Assembly: GCF_052857255.1 (NCBI RefSeq)
Contig: NC_135504.1
Coordinates: 147,586,121 to 147,650,120 of the forward strand
Origin: Amblyomma americanum
Taxonomy: Eukaryota; Arthropoda; Arachnida; Ixodida; Ixodidae
DNA: 64,000 nucleotides
Reading direction: 5' to 3'
Shown: piece by piece, positions 35,480 to 49,735 of the stretch
Numbering within the stretch: the stretch's first letter is position 1
Layout: each line of letters begins with the position of its first letter
The notes under the pieces: model-generated
Database searches by the model: none
What the model saw: the letters and a program-made list of their open reading frames with translations, nothing else
What the model was told of the DNA's origin: nothing
Made by a program: the position numbers and the translations under genes

Positions 35480-38400
35480 GTTTTGACGCGTATCACATGG
35501 ACACATTGAAAACCGATGTTTTCAGATTTAGCTCGTTTCGGTCTAAAACAGATGTTTCGTTGTATTAAGCAAGAATCCATGCTTTTCGCGCAGTTATAAG
35601 AGAAAAAGATTTGACGCGTTTCACAGGGACACTTGTAAAACCGATGTGTTCAGATTTAGCTCGTTTCGGTCTAAAACAACTTGTTTCGTTGTATTAAGCA
35701 CGAATACATGCTTTTCGCGCAGTTATAAGAGAAAAAGTTTTGACGCGTGTCACAGGGACACTTGTAAAACCGATGTGTTTAGATATAGCTCGTTTTGGTA
35801 TGAAACAGCTTGTTTCGTTGTTTTAAGCAAGAATACGTGCTTTTCGCGTAGTTATAGAAGAAAAGGTTCTGAGGCATATTACAGGGACTTGTAAAACCGA
35901 TGTGTTCAGATTTAGCTCATCTAGGTCTAAAACAGCTTGTTTCGTTGTATTAAGCACGAATACATGCTTTTCGCGCAGTTATAAGAGAAAAAGTTTTGAC
36001 GCGTATCAGAGGAAGAGTTGTAAAACCGATGTGTTCAGATCTAGCTCGTTTCGGTCTAAAACAGCTTGTTTCGTTGTATTAATGACGAATGCATGCTCTT
36101 AGCGCAGTTATAAGAGAAAAAGTTTCGACGCGTACCACATGGACACTTGTAAAACCGATGTGTTCAGATCTAGCTCATCTCGGTCTAAAACAGCTAGTTT
36201 CGTTGTATTAAGCAAGAATACATGCTTCACGCGCAGTTATAAGAGAAAAAGTTCTGACGCGTATTAGAGGGACTTGTAAAACCGATGTGTTCAGATTTAG
36301 CTCATCTCGGTCTAAAAAAGCTTGTTTCGTTGTATTAAGCACGAATACATGCTTTTCGCGCAGTTATAAGAGAAAAAGTTTTGACGCCTATCACATGAAC
36401 ACTTGTAAAACCAATGTGTTCAGATCTAGCTCGTTTTGGTCTAAAACAGCTTATTTCGTTGTATTAAGCAAGAATACAATGCTTTTCGCGTAGTTATAAG
36501 AGAAAAAGTTTTGACGCGTTTCACAGGGACACTTGTAAAACCGATGTGTTCAGATTTAGCTTGTTTCGGTCTAAAACAACTTGTTTCGTTGTATTAAGCA
36601 CGAATACATGCTTTTCGCGCAGTTATAAGACAAAACGTTTTGACGCGTATCACGTGGATACTTGTAAAACCGATGTTTTAGATATAGCTCGTTTTGGTAT
36701 AAAACCGCTTGTTACGATGTTTTAAGCAAGAATAAGTGCTTTTCCCGTAGTTAGAGAAGAAAAGTTTTGACGCGTTTCACAGGGACACTTGTAAAACCGA
36801 TGGTTCAGATTTAGCTCGTTTCGGTCTAAAACAGCTTGTTTCGTTGCATTAAGCACGAATACATGCTTTTAGCGCAGTTATAGGAGAAAAAGTTTTGACG
36901 CGTATCACATGAACACTTGTAAAACCGATGTGTTCAGATCTAGCTCATCTCGGTCTAAAACAGCTTGTTTCGTTGTATTAAGCACGAATACATGCTTTTC
37001 GCGCAGTTATATGAGAAAAAGTTTTGACGCGTATCAGAGGAACACATGTAAACCGATGTGTTGTGATTTAGCTCGTTTCGGTCTAAAACAGCTTGTTTCG
37101 TTGTATTAAGCACGAATACATGCTTTTCGCGCAGTTATAAGAGAAAAAGTTTTGGCGCGTATCACATGGACACTTCTAAAACCGATGTGTTCAGATCTTG
37201 CTCGTTTTGGTCTAAAACAGCTTGTTTTGTTGTATTAAGCACAAATAGATGCTTTTCGCGCAGTTATAAGAGAAAAGTTTTGACGCGTATCACATGGACA
37301 CATTTAAACCGATGTGTTCAGATTTAGCTCGTTTCGGTCTAAAACAGCTTGTTTCGTTGTATTAAGCAAGAATACATGCTTTTCGCGCAGTTATAAGAGA
37401 AAAAGTTTTGACGCGTTTCACAGGGACACTTGTAAAACCGATGTGTTCGGATTTAGCTCGTTTCGGTCTAAAACAACTTGTTCCGTTGTATTAAGCACGA
37501 ATACGTGCTTTTCGCGCAGTTATAAGAGAAAAAGTTTTGACGCGTATCACGTGGATACTTGTAAAACCGATGTGTTTAGATATAGCTCGTTCTGGTCTAA
37601 AACGGCTTGTTTCGTTGTATTAAGCACGAACACATGCTTTTCGCGCAGTTATAAGAGAAAAAGTTTTGACGCGTATCAGAGGAAGACTTGTAAGACCGAT
37701 GTGTTCAGATCTAGCTCGTTTCGGTCTAAAACAGCTTGTTTCGTTGTATTAAGCACGAATACATGCTCTTAGCGCAGTTATAAGAGAAAACGTTTTGACG
37801 CGTATCACATGGACACTTGTAAAACCGATGTGTTCAGATCTAGCTCATCTCGGTCTAAAACAGCTAGTTTCGTTGTATTAAGCAAGAATACATGCTTTTC
37901 GCGCAGTTATAAGAGAAAAAGTTCTGACGCGTATTAGAAGGACTTGTAAAACCGATGTGTTCAGATTTAGCTCATCTTGGTCTAAAACAGCTTGTGTCGT
38001 TGTATTAAGCATGAATACATGCTTTTCGCGCAGTTATAGGAGAAAAAGTTTTGACGCCTATCACATGGACACTTGTAAAACCGATGTGTTCAGATCTAGA
38101 TCGTTTTGGTCTAAAACAGCTTGTTTCGTTGTATTAAGCAAGAATACAATGCTTTTCGCGCAGTTATAAGAGAAAAAGTTTTGACGCGTTTCACAGGGAC
38201 ACTTGTAAAACCGATGTGTTCAGATTTAGATCGTTTCGGTCTAAAACAACTTGTTTCGTTGTATTAAGCACGAATACATGCTTTTCGCGCAGTTATAAGA
38301 GAAAAAGTTTTGACGCGTATCACCTGGATACTTGTAAAGCTGATGTGTTCAGATTTAGCTCGTTTCGGTTTAAAACAGCTTGTTTCGTTGTTTTAAGCAC

Positions 38401-39725
38401 GAATACGTGCTTTTCGCGTAGTTATACAAGAAAAAGTTTTGACGCGTATCAGAAGAAAACTTTAAAACCGATGTGTTGTGATTTAGCTCGTTTCGGTCTA
38501 AAACAGCTTGTTTTGTTGTATTAAGCAAGAATACATGCTTTTCGCGCAGTTATAAGAGAAAAAGTTTTGACGCGTGTCACAGGGACACTTGTAAAACCGA
38601 TGTGTTCAGATTTACCTCGTTTCGGACTAAAACAGCTTGTTTAGTTGGATTAAGCACGAATACATGCTTTTCGCGCAGTTATAAGAGAAAAAAGTTTTGA
38701 CGCGTATCACATGGACACATTTAAAACCGATGTGTTCAGATTTAGCTTGTTTCGGTCTAAAACAGCTTGTTTTGTTGTATTAAGCAAGAATACATGCTTT
38801 TCGCGCAGTTATAAGAGAAAAAGTTTTGACGCGTTTCACAGGGACACTTGTGAAACCGATGTGTTCAGATTTAGCTCGTTTCGGTCTAAAACAACTTGTT
38901 TCGTTGTATTAAGCACGAATACATGCTTTTAGCGCAGTTATAAAAGAAGAAGTTTTGACGCGTATCACATGAACACTTGTAAAACCGATGTGTTCAGATC
39001 TAGCTCGTTTTGGTCTAAAACAGCTTGTTTCGTTGTATTAAGCACGAATACATGCTTTTCGCGCAGTAATAAGAGAAAAAGTTTTGACGCGTATCAGCGG
39101 AAGACTTGTAAAACCGATGTGTTCAGATCTAGCTCGTTTCGGTCTAAAACAGCTTGTTTCGTTGTATTAAGCACGAGTACATGCTTTTAGCGCAGTTATA
39201 AGAGAAAAAGTTTTGACGCGTATCACATGGACACTTGTAAAACCGATGTGTTCAGATCTAGCTCATCTAGGTCTAAAACAGCTTGTTTCGTTGTATTAAG
39301 CACGAATACATGCTTTTCGCGCAGTTATAAGAGAAAAAGTTATGACGCGTGTCACAGGGACACTTGTAAAACCGATGTGTTCAGATTTAGCTCATCTCGG
39401 TCTAAAACAGCTAGTTTTGTTGTATTAAGCACGAATACATGCTTTTCGCGCAGTTATATGAGAAAACGTTTTGACGCGTATCAGAGGAACACATGTAAAA
39501 CCGATGTGTTGTGATTTAAATCGTTTCGGTCTAAAACAGCTTGTTTCGTTGTATTAAGCACGAATACATGCTTTTCGCGCAGTTATAAGAGAAAAAGTTT
39601 TGACGCGTATCACATGGACACTTCTAAAACCGATGTGTTCAGATCTTGCTCGTTTTGGTCTAAAACAGCTTGTTTTGTTGTATTAAGCACGAATACATGC
39701 TTTTCGCGCAGTTATAAGAGAAAAA
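35480..39725 (+). repeat. 4246-bp higher-order repeat, copy 1
   Basis: About 33 monomers minus 11 bp. Markers repeated 4246 bp later are GATGTTTTCAG, AAAACAGATGTTTCG, AGGTTCTGAGGCATATTAC, TTAATGACGAATGC, ATGCTTCACGCGC and GGTCTAAAAAAGC. It contains its own copy of the 2.3-3.5 kb monomer order. Within it, units at 37.1-39.7 kb (TTCTAAAACCG, AGATCTTGCTCG, GGACACATTTAAA, TATATGAGAAAA) are the source or relatives of the blocks at 41.4-43.6 kb. Confidence 0.75.
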
Positions 39726-42549
39726 AGTTTTGACGCGTATCACATGGACACATTTAAAACCGATGTTTTCAGATTTAGCTCGTTTCGGTCTAAAACAGAT
39801 GTTTCGTTGTATTAAGCAAGAATACATGCTTTTCGCGCAGGTATAAGAGAAAAAGATTTGACGCGTTTCACAGGGACACTTGTAAAACCGATGTGTTCAG
39901 ATTTAGCTCGTTTCGGTCTAAAACAACTTGTTTCGTTGTATTAAGCACGAATACATGCTTTTCGCGCAGTTATAAAAGAAAAAGTTTTGACGCGTGTCAC
40001 GGGACACTTGTAAAACCGATGAGTTTAGATATAGCTCGTTTTGGTATAAAACAGCTTGTTTCGTTGTTTTAAGCAAGAATACGTGCTTTTCGCGTAGTTA
40101 TAGAAGAAAAGGTTCTGAGGCATATTACAGGGACTTGTAAAACCGATGTGTTCAGATTTAGCTCATCTAGGTCTAAAACAGCTTGTTTCGTTGTATTAAG
40201 CACGAATACATGCTTTTCGCGCAGTTATAAGAGAAAAAGTTTTGACGCGTATCAGAGGAAGAGTTGTAAAACCGATGTGTTCAGATCTAGCTCGTTTCGG
40301 TCTAAAACAGCTTGTTTCGTTGTATTAATGACGAATGCATGCTCTTAGCGCAGTTATAAGAGAAAAAGTTTCGACGCGTACCACATGGACACTTGTAAAA
40401 CCGATGTGTTCAGATCTAGCTCATCTCGGTCTAAAACAGCTAGTTTCGTTGTATTAAGCAAGAATACATGCTTCACGCGCAGTTATAAGAGAAAAAGTTC
40501 TGACGCGTATTAGAGGGACTTGTAAAACCGATGTGTTCAGATTTAGCTCATCTCGGTCTAAAAAAGCTTGTTTCGTTGTATTAAGCACGAATACATGCTT
40601 TTCGCGCAGTTATAAGAGAAAAAGTTTTGACGCCTATCACATGGACACTTGTAAAACCGATGTGTTCAGATCTAGCTCGTTTTGGTCTAAAACAGCTTGT
40701 TTCGTTGTATTAAGCAAGAATACAATGCTTTTCGCGCAGTTATAAGAGAAAAAGTTTTGACGCGTTTCACAGGGACACTTGCAAAAACCGATGTGTTCCG
40801 ATTTAGCTCGTTTCGGTCTAAAACAACTTGTTTCGTTGTATTAAGCACGAATACATGCTTTTCGCGCAGTTAAAAGAGAAAACGTTTTGACGCGTATCAC
40901 GTGGATACTTGTAAAACCGATGTTTTAGATATAGCTCGTTTTGGTATAAAACCGCTTGTTTCGATGTTTTAAGCAAGAATAAGTGCTTTTCGCGTAGTTA
41001 CAGAAGAAAAGTTTTGACGCGTTTCACAGGGACACTTGTAAAACCGATGGTTCAGATTTAGCTCGTTTCGGTCTAAAACAGCTTGTTTCGTTGTATTAAG
41101 CACGAATACATGCTTTTAGCGCAGTTATAAGAGAAAAAGTTTTGACGCGTATCACATGGACACTTGTAAAACCGATGTGTTCAGATCTAGCTCATCTCGG
41201 TCTAAAACAGCTTGTTTCGTTGTATTAAGCACGAATACATGCTTTTCGCGCAGTTATAAGAGAAAAAGTTTTGACGCGTGTCACAGGGACACTTGTAAAA
41301 CCGACGTGTTCAGATTTAGCTCATCTCTGTCTAAAACAGCTAGCTTCGTTGTATTAAGCACGAATACATGCTTTTCGCGCAGTTATATGAGAAAAAGTTT
41401 TGACGCGTATCAGAGGAACACATGTAAAACCGATGTGTTGTGATTTAGCTCGTTTCGGTCTAAAACAGCTTGTTTCGTTGTATTAAGCACGAATACATGC
41501 TTTTCGCGCAGTTATAAGAGAAAAAGTTTTGGCGCGTATCACATGGACACTTCTAAAACCGATGTGTTCAGATCTTGCTCGTTTTGGTCTAAAACACCTT
41601 GTTTTGTTGTATTAAGCACAAATAGATGCTTTTCGCGCAGTTATAAGAGAAAAAGTTTTGACGCGTATCACATGGACACATTTAAACCGATGTGTTCAGA
41701 TTTAGCTCGTTTCGGTCTAAAACAGATTGTTTCGTTGTATTAAGCAAGAATACATGCTTTTCGCGCAGTTATAAGAGAAAAAGTTTTGACGCGTTTCACA
41801 GGGACACTTGTAAAACCGATGTGTTCGGATTTAGCTCGTTTCGGTCTAAAACAACTTGTTTCGTTGTATTAGGCACGAATACGTGCTTTTCGCGCAGTTA
41901 TAAGAGAAAAAGTTTTGACGCGTATCACGTGGATACTTGTAAAACCGATGTGTTTAGATATAGCTCGTTTTGGTCTAAAACAGCTTGTTTCGTTGTATTA
42001 AGCACGAATACATGCTTTTCGCGCAGTTATAAGACAAAAAGTTTTGACGCGTATCAGAGGAAGACTTGTAAAACCGATGTGTTCAGATCTAGCTCGTTTC
42101 GGTCTAAAACAGCTTATTTCGTTGTATTAAGCACGAATACATGCTCTTAGCGCAGTTATAAGAGAAAAAGTTTCGACGCGTATCACATGGACACTTGTAA
42201 AACCGATGTGTTCAGATCTAGCTCATCTCGGTCTAAAACAGCTAGTTTCGTTGTATTAAGCAAGAATACATGCTTTTCGCGCAGTTATAAGAGAAAAAGT
42301 TTTGACGCGTGTCACAGGGACACTTGTAAAACCGATGTGTTCAGATTTACCTCGTTTCGGACTAAAACAGCTTGTTTCGTTGGATTAAGCACGAATACAT
42401 GCTTTTCGCGCAGTTATAAGAGAAAAAAGTTTTGACGCGTATCACATGGACACATTTAAAACCGATGTGTTCAGATTTAGCTTGTTTCGGTCTAAAACAG
42501 CTTGTTTTGTTGTATTAAGCAAGAATACATGCTTTTCGCGCAGTTATAA
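39726..42549 (+). repeat. 4246-bp higher-order repeat, partial copy 2
   Basis: The offset to copy 1 is 4246 bp at 40,148 and 40,533, and 4378 bp at 41,692. It falls to 3735 bp by 42,446, so this copy has gained one monomer and lost about five. Isolated differences include GATGAGTTTAG near 40,019 and TTGCAAAAACCG near 40,780. It merges into unit A without a visible boundary. Confidence 0.7.
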
Positions 42550-45500
42550 GAGAAAAAGTTTTGACGCGTTTCACAGGGACACTTGTAAAACCGATGTGTT
42601 CAGATTTAGCTCGTTTCGGTCTAAAACAACTTGTTTCGTTGTATTAAGCACGAATACATGCTTTTAGCGCAGTTATAAAAGAAGTTTTGACGCGTATCAC
42701 ATGAACACTTGTAAAACCGATGTGTTCAGATCTAGCTCGTTTTGGTCTAAAACAGCTTGTTTCGTTGTATTAAGCACGAATACATGCTTTTCGCGCAGTT
42801 ATAAGAGAAAAAGTTTTGACGCGTATCAGAGGAAGACTTGTAAAACCGATGTGTTCAGATCTAGCTCGTTTCGGTCTCAAACAGCTTGTTTCGTTGTATT
42901 AGGCACGAATACAATGCTCTTAGCGCAGTTATAAGAGAAAAAGTTTCGACGCGTATCACATGGACACTTGTAAAACCGATGTGTTCAGATCTAGCTCATC
43001 TCGGTCTAAAACAGCTAGTTTCGTTGTATTAAGCAAGAATACATGCTTTTCGCGCAGTTATAAGAGAAAAAGTTCTGACGCGTATTAGAGGGACTTGTAA
43101 AACCGATGTGTTCAGATTTAGCTCATCTCGGTCTAAAACAGCTTGTGTCGTTGTATTAAGCACGAATACATGCTTTTCGCGCAGTTATAGGAGAAAAAGT
43201 TTTGACGCGTGTCACAGGGACACTTGTAAAACCGATGTGTTCAGATTTAGCTCATCTCGGTCTAAAACAGCTAGTTTCGTTGTATTAAGCACGAATACAT
43301 GCTTTTCGCGCAGTTATATGAGAAAACGTTTTGACGCGTATCAGAGGAACACATGTAAAACCGATGTGTTGTGATTTAAATCGTTTCGGTCTAAAACAGC
43401 TTGTTTCGTTGTATTAAGCACGAATACATGCTTTTCGCGCAGTTATAAGAGAAAAAGTTTTGACGCGTATCACATGGACACTTCTAAAACCGATGTGTTC
43501 AGATCTTGCTCGTTTTGGTCTAAAACAGCTTGTTTTGTTGTATTAAGCACGAATACATGCTTTTCGCGCAGTTATAAGAGAAAAAAGTTTTGACGCGTAT
43601 CACATGGACACATTTAAAACCGATGTGTTCAGATTTAGCTCGTTTCGGTCTAAAACAGGTTGTTTCGTTGTATTGAGCAAGAATACATGCTTTTCGCGCA
43701 GTTATAAGAGAAAAAGTTTTGACGCGTGTCACAGGGACACTTGTAAAACCGATGTGTTCAGATTTACCTCGTTTCGGACTAAAACAACTTGTTTCGTTGG
43801 ATTAAGCACGAATACATGCTTTTCGCGCAGTTATAAGAGAAGAAAGTTTTGACGCGTATCACATGGACACATTTAAAACCGGTGTGTTCAGATTTAGCTC
43901 GTTTCGGTCTAAAACAGCTTTCGGTCTAAAAGCAGCATCGTCCTCGTCTGTGTGTTTCTTCGATGTCTTCGTTTACTTTCCGCTGCCATTTATTCCATCA
44001 TGCACCAACTAGCTCAACAATCCACCTTATCAGCTTGTTTTGTTGTATTAAGCAAGAATACATGCTTTTCGCGCAGTTATAAGAGAAAAAGTTTTGACGC
44101 GTTTCACAGGGACACTTGTAAAACCGATGTGTTGAGATTTAGCTCGTTTCGGTCTAAAACAACTTGTTTCGTTGTATTAAGCATGAATACATGCTTTTAG
44201 CGCAGTTATAAGAGAAGTTTTGACGCGTATCACATGGACACTTGTAAAACCGATGTGTTCAGATCTAGCTCGTTTTGGTCTAAAACAGCTTGTTTCGTTG
44301 TATTAAGCACGAATACATGCTTTTAGCGCAGTTATAAGCGAAAAAGTTTTGACGCGTATCAGAAGAAGACTTGTAAAGCCGATGTGTTCAGATCTAGCTC
44401 GTTTCGGTCTAAAACAGCTTGTTTCGTTGTATTAAGCACGAATACATGCTCTTAGCGCAGTTATAAGAGAAAAAGTTTCGACGCGTATCACATGGACACT
44501 TGTAAAACCGATGTGTTCAGATCTAGCTCATCTCGGTCTAAAGCAGCTAGTTTCGTTGTATTAAGCAAGAATACATGCTTTCGCGCAGTTATAAGGGAAA
44601 AAGTTCTGACGCGTATTAGAGGGACTTGTAAAACCGATGTGTTCAGATCTAGCTCGTTTTGGTCTAAAACAGCTTGTTTCGTTGTATTAAGCACGAATAC
44701 ATGCTTTTCGCGCAGTTATAAGAGAAAAAGTTTTGACGCGTTTCACAGGGACACATGTAAAACAGATGTGTTGTGATTTACCTCGTTTCGGTCTAAAACA
44801 ACTTGTTTCGTTGTATTAAGCACGAATACATGCTTTTCGCGCAGTTATAAGAGAAAAAGTTTTGACGCGTATCACGTGGATACTTGTAAAACCGATGTGT
44901 TTAGATATAGCTCGTTTTGGTATAAAACCGCTTGTTTCGTTGTTTTAAGCAAGAGTACGTGCTTTTCGCGTAGTTATAGAAGAAAAAGTTTTGACGCGTT
45001 TCACAGGGACACATTTAAAACCGATGTGTCTAGATTTAGCTCGTTTCGGTCTAAAACAGCTTGTTTCGTTGTATTAAGCACGAATACATGCTTTTCGCGC
45101 AGTTATAAGAGAAAAAAGTTTTGACGCGTATCACATGGACACATTTAAAACCGATGTGTTCAGATTTAGCTCGTTTTGGTCTAAAACAACTTGTTTCGTT
45201 GTATTAAGCAAGAATACGTGCTTTTCGCGCAGTTATAAGAGAAACGTTTTGACGCGTATCACGTGGATACTTGTAAAACCGATGTGTTTAGATATAGCTC
45301 GTTTTGGTATAAAACAGCTTGTTTCGTTGTTTTAAGCACGAATACGTGCTTTTCGCGTAGTTATAGAAGAAAAAGTTTTGACGCGTATCAGAGGAAAACT
45401 TTAAAACCGATGTGTTGTGATTTAGCTTGTTTCGGTCTAAAACAGCTTGTTTCGTTGTATTAAGCAAGAATACATGCTTTTCGCGCAGTTATAAGAGAAA

Positions 45501-46142
45501 AAGTTTTGACGCGTGTCACAGGGACACTTGTAAAACCGATGTGTTCAGATTTACCTCGTTGCGGACTAAAACAGCTTGTTTCGTTGGATTAAGCACGAAT
45601 ACATGCTTTTCGCGCAGTTATAAGAGAAAAAATTTTTGACGCGTATCACATGGACACATTTAAAACCGATGTGTTCAGATTTAGCTCGTTTCGGTCTAAA
45701 ACAACTTGTTTCGTTGTATTAAGCACGAATACATGCTTTTAGCGCAGTTATAAGAGAAGAAGTTTTGAAGCGTATCACATGGACACTTGTAAAACCGATG
45801 TGTTCAGATCTAGCTCGTTTTGGTCTAAAACAGCTTGTTTCGTTGTATTAAGAACGAATACATGCTTTTCGCGCAGTTATAAGAGAAAAAGTTTCGACGC
45901 GTATCACATGGACACTTGTAAAACCGATGTGTTCAAATCTAGCTCGTTTTGGTCTAAAACAGCTTGTTTCGTTGTATTAAGCAAGAATACAATGTTTTTC
46001 GTGCAGTTATAGGAGAAAAAGTTTTGACGCGTTTCACAGGGACACTTGTAAAACCGATGTGTCTAGATTTAGCTCGTTTCGGTCTAAAACAGCTTGTTTC
46101 GTTGTATTAAGCAAGAATACAATGCTTTTCGTGCAGTTATAC
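42550..46142 (+). repeat. Unit A of the 3-4 kb higher-order series (3593 bp)
   Basis: Copies A and B are a tandem pair at a constant offset of 3593 bp, with almost no differences where I compared them. Subtracting the 110-bp insert and its 6-bp duplication leaves 3477 bp, 27 monomers minus 6. Markers are GTATTAGGCACGAATACAATGC, TTTAAATCGTTTC, GTTGTATTGAGC, AGAAGAAAG, CTTGTAAAGCCG, CTAAAGCAGC, AAAACAGATGTG, AAGAGTACGTGC and TTAAGAACGAATAC. It lacks the LINE tail: the equivalent position is uninterrupted at 45,497/45,498. Confidence 0.85.
43921..44030 (+). mobile_element. Small insert, copy A (110 bp)
   Basis: Foreign sequence interrupts a monomer between two CAGCTT copies (43,915-43,920 and 44,031-44,036), a possible 6-bp target duplication. 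The first 11 bases, TCGGTCTAAAA, equal satellite sequence and may be filler. The 99-bp core runs from GCAGCATCGTCCTCG to TCCACCTTAT and includes TCATGCACCAACTAGC. The 3' half aligns loosely with the tail of the 231-bp fold-back insert (CCAACTAGCYCRACA in both), so the two inserts probably belong to one interspersed family. There is no open frame of note and no poly-A tail. Confidence 0.75.
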
Positions 46143-49100
46143 GAGAAAAAGTTTTGACGCGTTTCACAGGGACACTTGTAAAACCGATGTGTTCAGATTT
46201 AGCTCGTTTCGGTCTAAAACAACTTGTTTCGTTGTATTAAGCACGAATACATGCTTTTAGCGCAGTTATAAAAGAAGTTTTGACGCGTATCACATGAACA
46301 CTTGTAAAACCGATGTGTTCAGATCTAGCTCGTTTTGGTCTAAAACAGCTTGTTTCGTTGTATTAAGCACGAATACATGCTTTTCGCGCAGTTATAAGAG
46401 AAAAAGTTTTGACGCGTATCAGAGGAAGACTTGTAAAACCGATGTGTTCAGATCTAGCTCGTTTCGGTCTCAAACAGCTTGTTTCGTTGTATTAGGCACG
46501 AATACAATGCTCTTAGCGCAGTTATAAGAGAAAAAGTTTCGACGCGTATCACATGGACACTTGTAAAACCGATGTGTTCAGATCTAGCTCATCTCGGTCT
46601 AAAACAGCTAGTTTCGTTGTATTAAGCAAGAATACATGCTTTTCGCGCAGTTATAAGAGAAAAAGTTCTGACGCGTATTAGAGGGACTTGTAAAACCGAT
46701 GTGTTCAGATTTAGCTCATCTCGGTCTAAAACAGCTTGTGTCGTTGTATTAAGCACGAATACATGCTTTTCGCGCAGTTATAGGAGAAAAAGTTTTGACG
46801 CGTGTCACAGGGACACTTGTAAAACCGATGTGTTCAGATTTAGCTCATCTCGGTCTAAAACAGCTAGTTTCGTTGTATTAAGCACGAATACATGCTTTTC
46901 GCGCAGTTATATGAGAAAACGTTTTGACGCGTATCAGAGGAACACATGTAAAACCGATGTGTTGTGATTTAAATCGTTTCGGTCTAAAACAGCTTGTTTC
47001 GTTGTATTAAGCACGAATACATGCTTTTCGCGCAGTTATAAGAGAAAAAGTTTTGACGCGTATCACATGGACACTTCTAAAACCGATGTGTTCAGATCTT
47101 GCTCGTTTTGGTCTAAAACAGCTTGTTTTGTTGTATTAAGCACGAATACATGCTTTTCGCGCAGTTATAAGAGAAAAAAGTTTTGACGCGTATCACATGG
47201 ACACATTTAAAACCGATGTGTTCAGATTTAGCTCGTTTCGGTCTAAAACAGGTTGTTTCGTTGTATTGAGCAAGAATACATGCTTTTCGCGCAGTTATAA
47301 GAGAAAAAGTTTTGACGCGTGTCACAGGGACACTTGTAAAACCGATGTGTTCAGATTTACCTCGTTTCGGACTAAAACAACTTGTTTCGTTGGATTAAGC
47401 ACGAATACATGCTTTTCGCGCAGTTATAAGAGAAGAAAGTTTTGACGCGTATCACATGGACACATTTAAAACCGGTGTGTTCAGATTTAGCTCGTTTCGG
47501 TCTAAAACAGCTTTCGGTCTAAAAGCAGCATCGTCCTCGTCTGTGTGTTTCTTCGATGTCTTCGTTTACTTTCCGCTGCCATTTATTCCATCATGCACCA
47601 ACTAGCTCAACAATCCACCTTATCAGCTTGTTTTGTTGTATTAAGCAAGAATACATGCTTTTCGCGCAGTTATAAGAGAAAAAGTTTTGACGCGTTTCAC
47701 AGGGACACTTGTAAAACCGATGTGTTGAGATTTAGCTCGTTTCGGTCTAAAACAACTTGTTTCGTTGTATTAAGCATGAATACATGCTTTTAGCGCAGTT
47801 ATAAGAGAAGTTTTGACGCGTATCACATGGACACTTGTAAAACCGATGTGTTCAGATCTAGCTCGTTTTGGTCTAAAACAGCTTGTTTCGTTGTATTAAG
47901 CACGAATACATGCTTTTAGCGCAGTTATAAGCGAAAAAGTTTTGACGCGTATCAGAAGAAGACTTGTAAAGCCGATGTGTTCAGATCTAGCTCGTTTCGG
48001 TCTAAAACAGCTTGTTTCGTTGTATTAAGCACGAATACATGCTCTTAGCGCAGTTATAAGAGAAAAAGTTTCGACGCGTATCACATGGACACTTGTAAAA
48101 CCGATGTGTTCAGATCTAGCTCATCTCGGTCTAAAGCAGCTAGTTTCGTTGTATTAAGCAAGAATACATGCTTTCGCGCAGTTATAAGGGAAAAAGTTCT
48201 GACGCGTATTAGAGGGACTTGTAAAACCGATGTGTTCAGATCTAGCTCGTTTTGGTCTAAAACAGCTTGTTTCGTTGTATTAAGCACGAATACATGCTTT
48301 TCGCGCAGTTATAAGAGAAAAAGTTTTGACGCGTTTCACAGGGACACATGTAAAACAGATGTGTTGTGATTTACCTCGTTTCGGTCTAAAACAACTTGTT
48401 TCGTTGTATTAAGCACGAATACATGCTTTTCGCGCAGTTATAAGAGAAAAAGTTTTGACGCGTATCACGTGGATACTTGTAAAACCGATGTGTTTAGATA
48501 TAGCTCGTTTTGGTATAAAACCGCTTGTTTCGTTGTTTTAAGCAAGAGTACGTGCTTTTCGCGTAGTTATAGAAGAAAAAGTTTTGACGCGTTTCACAGG
48601 GACACATTTAAAACCGATGTGTCTAGATTTAGCTCGTTTCGGTCTAAAACAGCTTGTTTCGTTGTATTAAGCACGAATACATGCTTTTCGCGCAGTTATA
48701 AGAGAAAAAAGTTTTGACGCGTATCACATGGACACATTTAAAACCGATGTGTTCAGATTTAGCTCGTTTTGGTCTAAAACAACTTGTTTCGTTGTATTAA
48801 GCACGAATACGTGCTTTTCGCGCAGTTATAAGAGAAACGTTTTGACGCGTATCACGTGGATACTTGTAAAACCGATGTGTTTAGATATAGCTCGTTTTGG
48901 TATAAAACAGCTTGTTTCGTTGTTTTAAGCACGAATACGTGCTTTTCGCGTAGTTATAGAAGAAAAAGTTTTGACGCGTATCAGAGGAAAACTTTAAAAC
49001 CGATGTGTTGTGATTTAGCTTGTTTCGGTCTAAAACAGCTTGTTTCGTTGTATTAAGCAAGAATACATGCTTTTCGCGCAGTTATAAGAGAAAAAGTTTT

Positions 49101-49735
49101 GACGCGTGTCACAGGGACACTTGTAAAACCGATGTGTTCAGATTTACCTCGTTGCGGACTAAAACAGCTTGTTTCGTTGGATTAAGCACGAATACATGCT
49201 TTTCGCGCAGTTATAAGAGAAAAAATTTTTGACGCGTATCACATGGACACATTTAAAACCGATGTGTTCAGATTTAGCTCGTTTCGGTCTAAAACAACTT
49301 GTTTCGTTGTATTAAGCACGAATACATGCTTTTAGCGCAGTTATAAGAGAAGAAGTTTTGAAGCGTATCACATGGACACTTGTAAAACCGATGTGTTCAG
49401 ATCTAGCTCGTTTTGGTCTAAAACAGCTTGTTTCGTTGTATTAAGAACGAATACATGCTTTTCGCGCAGTTATAAGAGAAAAAGTTTCGACGCGTATCAC
49501 ATGGACACTTGTAAAACCGATGTGTTCAAATCTAGCTCGTTTTGGTCTAAAACAGCTTGTTTCGTTGTATTAAGCAAGAATACAATGTTTTTCGTGCAGT
49601 TATAGGAGAAAAAGTTTTGACGCGTTTCACAGGGACACTTGTAAAACCGATGTGTCTAGATTTAGCTCGTTTCGGTCTAAAACAGCTTGTTTCGTTGTAT
49701 TAAGCAAGAATACAATGCTTTTCGTGCAGTTATAC
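46143..49735 (+). repeat. Unit B of the 3-4 kb higher-order series (3593 bp)
   Basis: Tandem copy of unit A. One difference is TTAAGCACGAATACGTGC near 48,810 where A has TTAAGCAAGAATACGTGC near 45,217. It carries the 110-bp insert in the same form as A (ATTCCATCATGC, CAACAATCC) and has no LINE (empty site at 49,090/49,091). Confidence 0.85.
47514..47623 (+). mobile_element. Small insert, copy B (110 bp)
   Basis: The 3593-bp-offset counterpart of copy A, in the same satellite position with the same CAGCTT flanks and the same ATTCCATCATGC and CAACAATCC variant. It was carried by satellite duplication. Confidence 0.75.
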
